NCBI GenBank assembly: GCA_011389985.1
Contig: JAABTH010000016.1
Coordinates: forward strand, 1 to 43,705
Direction: 5' to 3'
Length of the DNA: 43,705 nt
Source: Bacillota bacterium
GTDB taxonomy: Bacteria > Bacillota > Dethiobacteria > DTU022
The stretch's first letter is position 1. Each line of letters begins with the position of its first letter. Shown in pieces: positions 41,107-43,705 of this stretch. The position numbers and the translations under genes are program-made. The notes beneath the pieces are model-generated. The model saw only the letters and a program-made list of their open reading frames with translations. It was not told the DNA's origin and made no database searches.

Positions 41107-41110
41107 TTGA
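41075..41110 (+). terminator. intrinsic terminator before greA
   Basis: GGCTTT (41075-41080) pairs with AAAGCC (41091-41096) around a 10-base loop, with two more C-G pairs across a bulged A (41072-41073 with 41097-41098). TTTTTATTTT follows. Confidence 0.7.
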
Positions 41111-41144
41111 CAGCTAAGAATAGATCAGATGAACAAACGCTTTT

Positions 41145-41150
41145 TATAAT
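41145..41150 (+). promoter_or_regulatory. possible -10 element of greA
   Basis: TATAAT lies 40 bases before the greA ATG and past the terminator. Its -35 region is weak. Confidence 0.4.
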
Positions 41151-41189
41151 AACTTTACCTTAGGATTATAAGCAGGGAGGCGGTATTAA

Positions 41190-41669
41190 ATGGAAAACCC
41201 GAGTAATGAATTATTATTGACTAAAGACGGCCTTGAAAAGCTTGAAAACGAACTTAATCATCTTAGAACTGTTAAACGCAAAGAGGTCGCTGCCCGCATC
41301 AAGGAAGCAATCTCATTCGGTGACATTACAGATAACTCTGAGTATGAAGACGCCAAAAACGAGCAGGCATTTATTGAAGGCAGAATAATTACCCTTGAGA
41401 AGATGCTGCGGCGGGCCCGTTTGCTGGAAAAAGATGCTAGCAGTGACTACCAGATATCGCTTGGTTCGACGGTAGTATTAAAAGATTTAAATCTTGATAA
41501 AGAATACGAATATACAATTGTCAGCACAGCTGAAGCTGACCCAACGGAGAAAAAGATTTCGAATGAGTCTCCGGTTGGCAAAGCCATACTCGGCCTTACC
41601 GTGGGCGATCAGGTTGAAGTTAAAGTGCCTGCAGGCAATTTCAATTACAGGATTGAGGGGATAAGCTAA
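41190..41669 (+). CDS. greA: transcription elongation factor GreA
   Basis: GreA rescues backtracked RNA polymerase by stimulating transcript cleavage. The 159-residue protein has the N-terminal coiled coil with the acidic tip (ISFGDITDNSEYEDAKNEQAFIEGRI) and the C-terminal FKBP-like domain ending with ESPVGKAILGLTVGDQVEVKVPAG. ATG 41190 follows GGGAGGCGG. It is followed 40 bases later by lysS, a common Firmicutes pair. Confidence 0.97.
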   Translation: MENPSNELLLTKDGLEKLENELNHLRTVKRKEVAARIKEAISFGDITDNSEYEDAKNEQAFIEGRIITLEKMLRRARLLEKDASSDYQISLGSTVVLKDLNLDKEYEYTIVSTAEADPTEKKISNESPVGKAILGLTVGDQVEVKVPAGNFNYRIEGIS

Positions 41670-41709
41670 GAATATTTAGTGTAAATAATAGTTTTCTGGA
41701 GGTTGACAA

Positions 41710-43191
41710 ATGGATCAGGAACAACAACAGTTAAACGAGCTACTGCTGGTCAGGCGGCGCAAGATGGAAGCCCTACGGGAAAAAGGGATTGAACCTTTCG
41801 GTCGTAAATTTGAAGCAGATCACTACTCTGCAGAGGTAATTGACAACTTCAACTCCCTGGAAGGGAAAGAGGTTACCATTGCTGGAAGACTGGTTTCAAT
41901 CCGTTCGCATGGCAAAGCCACTTTTGCCCATCTTCAGGATTACCGGGGGCAAATCCAGATATATATCCGCCAGGACCAGGTTGGACCTGAACAGTACGAA
42001 ATATTTGACTTAGTTGATATCGGTGATTTTATCGGTGTAGCGGGGGAAGTATTCCGGACTCAAAAAGGCGAGATTACGGTAAAAGTTAACCAGTACACCT
42101 ATCTTGCCAAGGCTCTGCGACCCCTTCCCGAAAAATGGCACGGTCTTAAAGATGTGGAACTGCGCTACCGCCAGCGTTATGTCGACCTGATCGTTAACCA
42201 GGAGGTAAGGGAAACCTTTATCAGAAGAAGCCGTATGATTTCTGCCATGCGCGACATATTAAACAGCTGGGGTTTTCTTGAAGTCGAAACACCGATCATG
42301 CAGACTATCGCAGGCGGTGCATTAGCCCGCCCCTTTGTTACCCATCATAATGCTTTAGATATCAAACTTTATCTGCGTATTGCTACCGAGTTGCATTTGA
42401 AGCGATTGCTTGTCGGCGGATTGGATAAAGTATATGAGGTTGGCCGTATCTTCCGCAATGAAGGCATATCGACTATCCATAACCCTGAATTTACCTCGGT
42501 AGAGATTTATCAGAATTATGCTGATTACGAAGATATGATGGAAATTACGGAGAACCTTGTCTTCCAGATTGCAGAAAAAGTCCTGGGTACCGGAAAAATT
42601 GTTTTCCAGGGCAAGGAGCTTGACCTGACCCCGCCCTGGCCGCGTGAATCAATGATTGAAGTTGTCCGCAAGTATTCAGGAGTTGATTTCTCGCAGATAC
42701 CTGACGATCAGGCTGCTTTTGAAGCAGCGCGGAAAGCCGGTCTTGAACTTGACAAAGGGTTGCCCTGGGGAGAGATCCTTTACATGTTTTTTGAGGAATT
42801 TTGCGAAGAGCAGCTACTTGCACCCATATTTGTAACCGGATTTCCCGTTGAAGTATCGCCGCTGGCCAAAAAAATGTCTGAAGATGCCCGCTTGACCCTT
42901 CGTTTCGAAGCATTTATTGCCGGGTGGGAGATCGCCAATGCATTTACAGAGCTTAACGATCCGATTGACCAGCGCGAACGTTTTGAACAGCAGTTAACCA
43001 AGCGTGAAGCCGGCGATGATGAAGCTCATGTGATGGATGAAGATTTCATTAATGCCCTGGAATACGGGATGCCTCCTGCTGGCGGTCTTGGCATTGGTAT
43101 AGACAGAATGATCATGTTGCTTACAGATAACATCTCCATCAGGGATGTGATTCTTTTCCCGACCCTAAAGCCTAAAGCTTTAAATGACTGA
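41710..43191 (+). CDS. lysS: lysyl-tRNA synthetase, class II
   Basis: The 493-residue protein has an N-terminal OB-fold anticodon-binding domain (about residues 55-155, [23 protein letters not shown]) and a class II core with motif 1 ([10 protein letters not shown]), motif 2 ([11 protein letters not shown]) and motif 3 ([14 protein letters not shown]). Length matches LysS. ATG 41710 follows TGGAGG. The rRNA operon starts shortly downstream with its own promoter. Confidence 0.98.
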   Translation: MDQEQQQLNELLLVRRRKMEALREKGIEPFGRKFEADHYSAEVIDNFNSLEGKEVTIAGRLVSIRSHGKATFAHLQDYRGQIQIYIRQDQVGPEQYEIFDLVDIGDFIGVAGEVFRTQKGEITVKVNQYTYLAKALRPLPEKWHGLKDVELRYRQRYVDLIVNQEVRETFIRRSRMISAMRDILNSWGFLEVETPIMQTIAGGALARPFVTHHNALDIKLYLRIATELHLKRLLVGGLDKVYEVGRIFRNEGISTIHNPEFTSVEIYQNYADYEDMMEITENLVFQIAEKVLGTGKIVFQGKELDLTPPWPRESMIEVVRKYSGVDFSQIPDDQAAFEAARKAGLELDKGLPWGEILYMFFEEFCEEQLLAPIFVTGFPVEVSPLAKKMSEDARLTLRFEAFIAGWEIANAFTELNDPIDQRERFEQQLTKREAGDDEAHVMDEDFINALEYGMPPAGGLGIGIDRMIMLLTDNISIRDVILFPTLKPKALND

Positions 43192-43544
43192 TCATAATAG
43201 CTTCTATTCCCATGAGTTTTATTAATTATTTGCGTTGCACTTGAACTTTCAATTCACCTTAAAAAGTTTTTCTTGAAAAATGTTAAAAAGTGTTTGACAG
43301 GGTAATAGAACCGTGCTATTATTTAAAGGTCGTGCTCGTCCGGTAGGGGCAGCGAGAAAGTGGAGCTGCTCCCTCTCTATGAAAAGAAGTCTTTCAGGCG
43401 AAATCGGCAGGAAAGAAGCAAAACAGTTCTTTGAAAACTGAGCAAGGAAAGGTGGGTCTCTTTTTTAAGAGGCCTTGTGATCAGTGATACTTTTGAGCTA
43501 ATGAAGGATTAGAGTTAAGATAACTTAAGAGTTTGTAGAGATAT
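43192..43544 (+). other. rRNA operon upstream region and leader
   Basis: No protein gene is seen. An A/T-rich stretch (43256-43292) precedes the promoter and could act as an UP element. After it comes a leader of about 215 bases with a boxA-like GTTCTTTGAAAACT (43426-43439) and a hairpin around GGTCTCTT/AAGAGGCC (43455-43474), likely part of antitermination and RNase III processing signals. Confidence 0.75.
43294..43322 (+). promoter_or_regulatory. rRNA operon promoter
   Basis: TTGACA (43294-43299) and TATTAT (43317-43322) are 17 bases apart, upstream of the 16S rRNA gene. Confidence 0.88.

Positions 43545-43705
<161 letters not shown>

Overview
The window looks like chromosomal DNA of an anaerobic, Gram-positive-type bacterium of the Clostridia/Syntrophomonadia kind. 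The evidence is the start of a Firmicutes-like 16S rRNA gene at the right edge, frequent TTG/GTG starts behind strong GGAGG ribosome sites, lysine synthesis through LL-diaminopimelate aminotransferase, a superoxide reductase with a PerR-type Fur regulator, a HutP homologue, and double-cubane-cluster-type activase proteins. No phage, insertion sequence or CRISPR array is visible. This is core and semi-core genome with a few odd spots.

Layout. 1-361: end of a PAP2-type phosphatase. 457-3577 (+): tatA, tatA, tatC, mobA and a CofE-like glutamate ligase, a Tat-export and molybdenum-cofactor operon. 3570-5093 (-): apolipoprotein N-acyltransferase. 5221-5787 (+): a MarR regulator with no ordinary start codon at its expected N-terminus. 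5878-7298 (-): a HutP homologue and a DUF4349 lipoprotein. 7427-9834: a RING/zinc-ribbon membrane protein, an orphan DNA methyltransferase and a cold-shock protein. 9935-12676: PerR, a ZIP metal transporter, superoxide reductase, a NifU/IscU scaffold and a zinc-ribbon winged-helix protein, a set that fits oxidative stress and metal/Fe-S handling. 12686-14697 (-): an MFS transporter and a DUF3786 protein.

14849-21215 (+): dapB, dapA, dapL, lysA, then a TspO-like membrane protein and an MFS transporter. 21221-22117 (-): acyl-CoA thioesterase and a YgbA-like cysteine-rich protein. 22264-26811 (+): a short KdpD-like kinase, a KdpE-like regulator, a KtrA-like protein and a two-domain TrkA. These are potassium-sensing and gating parts with no channel gene beside them. 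About 26909-27251 holds a decayed remnant of an FMN-dependent alpha-hydroxy-acid dehydrogenase and a terminator. 27252-27328 (-) is tRNA-Pro(CGG). 27446-27766 (+) is a perfect promoter followed by two overlapping tiny membrane ORFs.

27926-38231 (+): a COG3580-type protein and a COG1924-type activase, then a complete oligopeptide ABC importer (substrate-binding protein, two permeases, two ATPases), an M20 peptidase and the COG3581-type partner. This suggests peptide uptake and breakdown interleaved with an ATP-driven low-potential reductase system. 38365-40927 (+): dihydrouridine synthase, then an HTH protein paired with a conserved protein usually labelled quinate 5-dehydrogenase. 40978-41106 carries a consensus promoter and an intrinsic terminator that frame a possible ~95-nt RNA. 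41190-43191 (+): greA and lysS. 43294-43705: rRNA promoter, leader and the 5' part of the 16S rRNA gene.

The most interesting leads are the possible small RNA before greA, the twin tiny membrane ORFs, the coupled 21-codon leader ORF before the peptide-binding protein, the apparent ATA start of marR, and the activase-family genes that flank the peptide importer.
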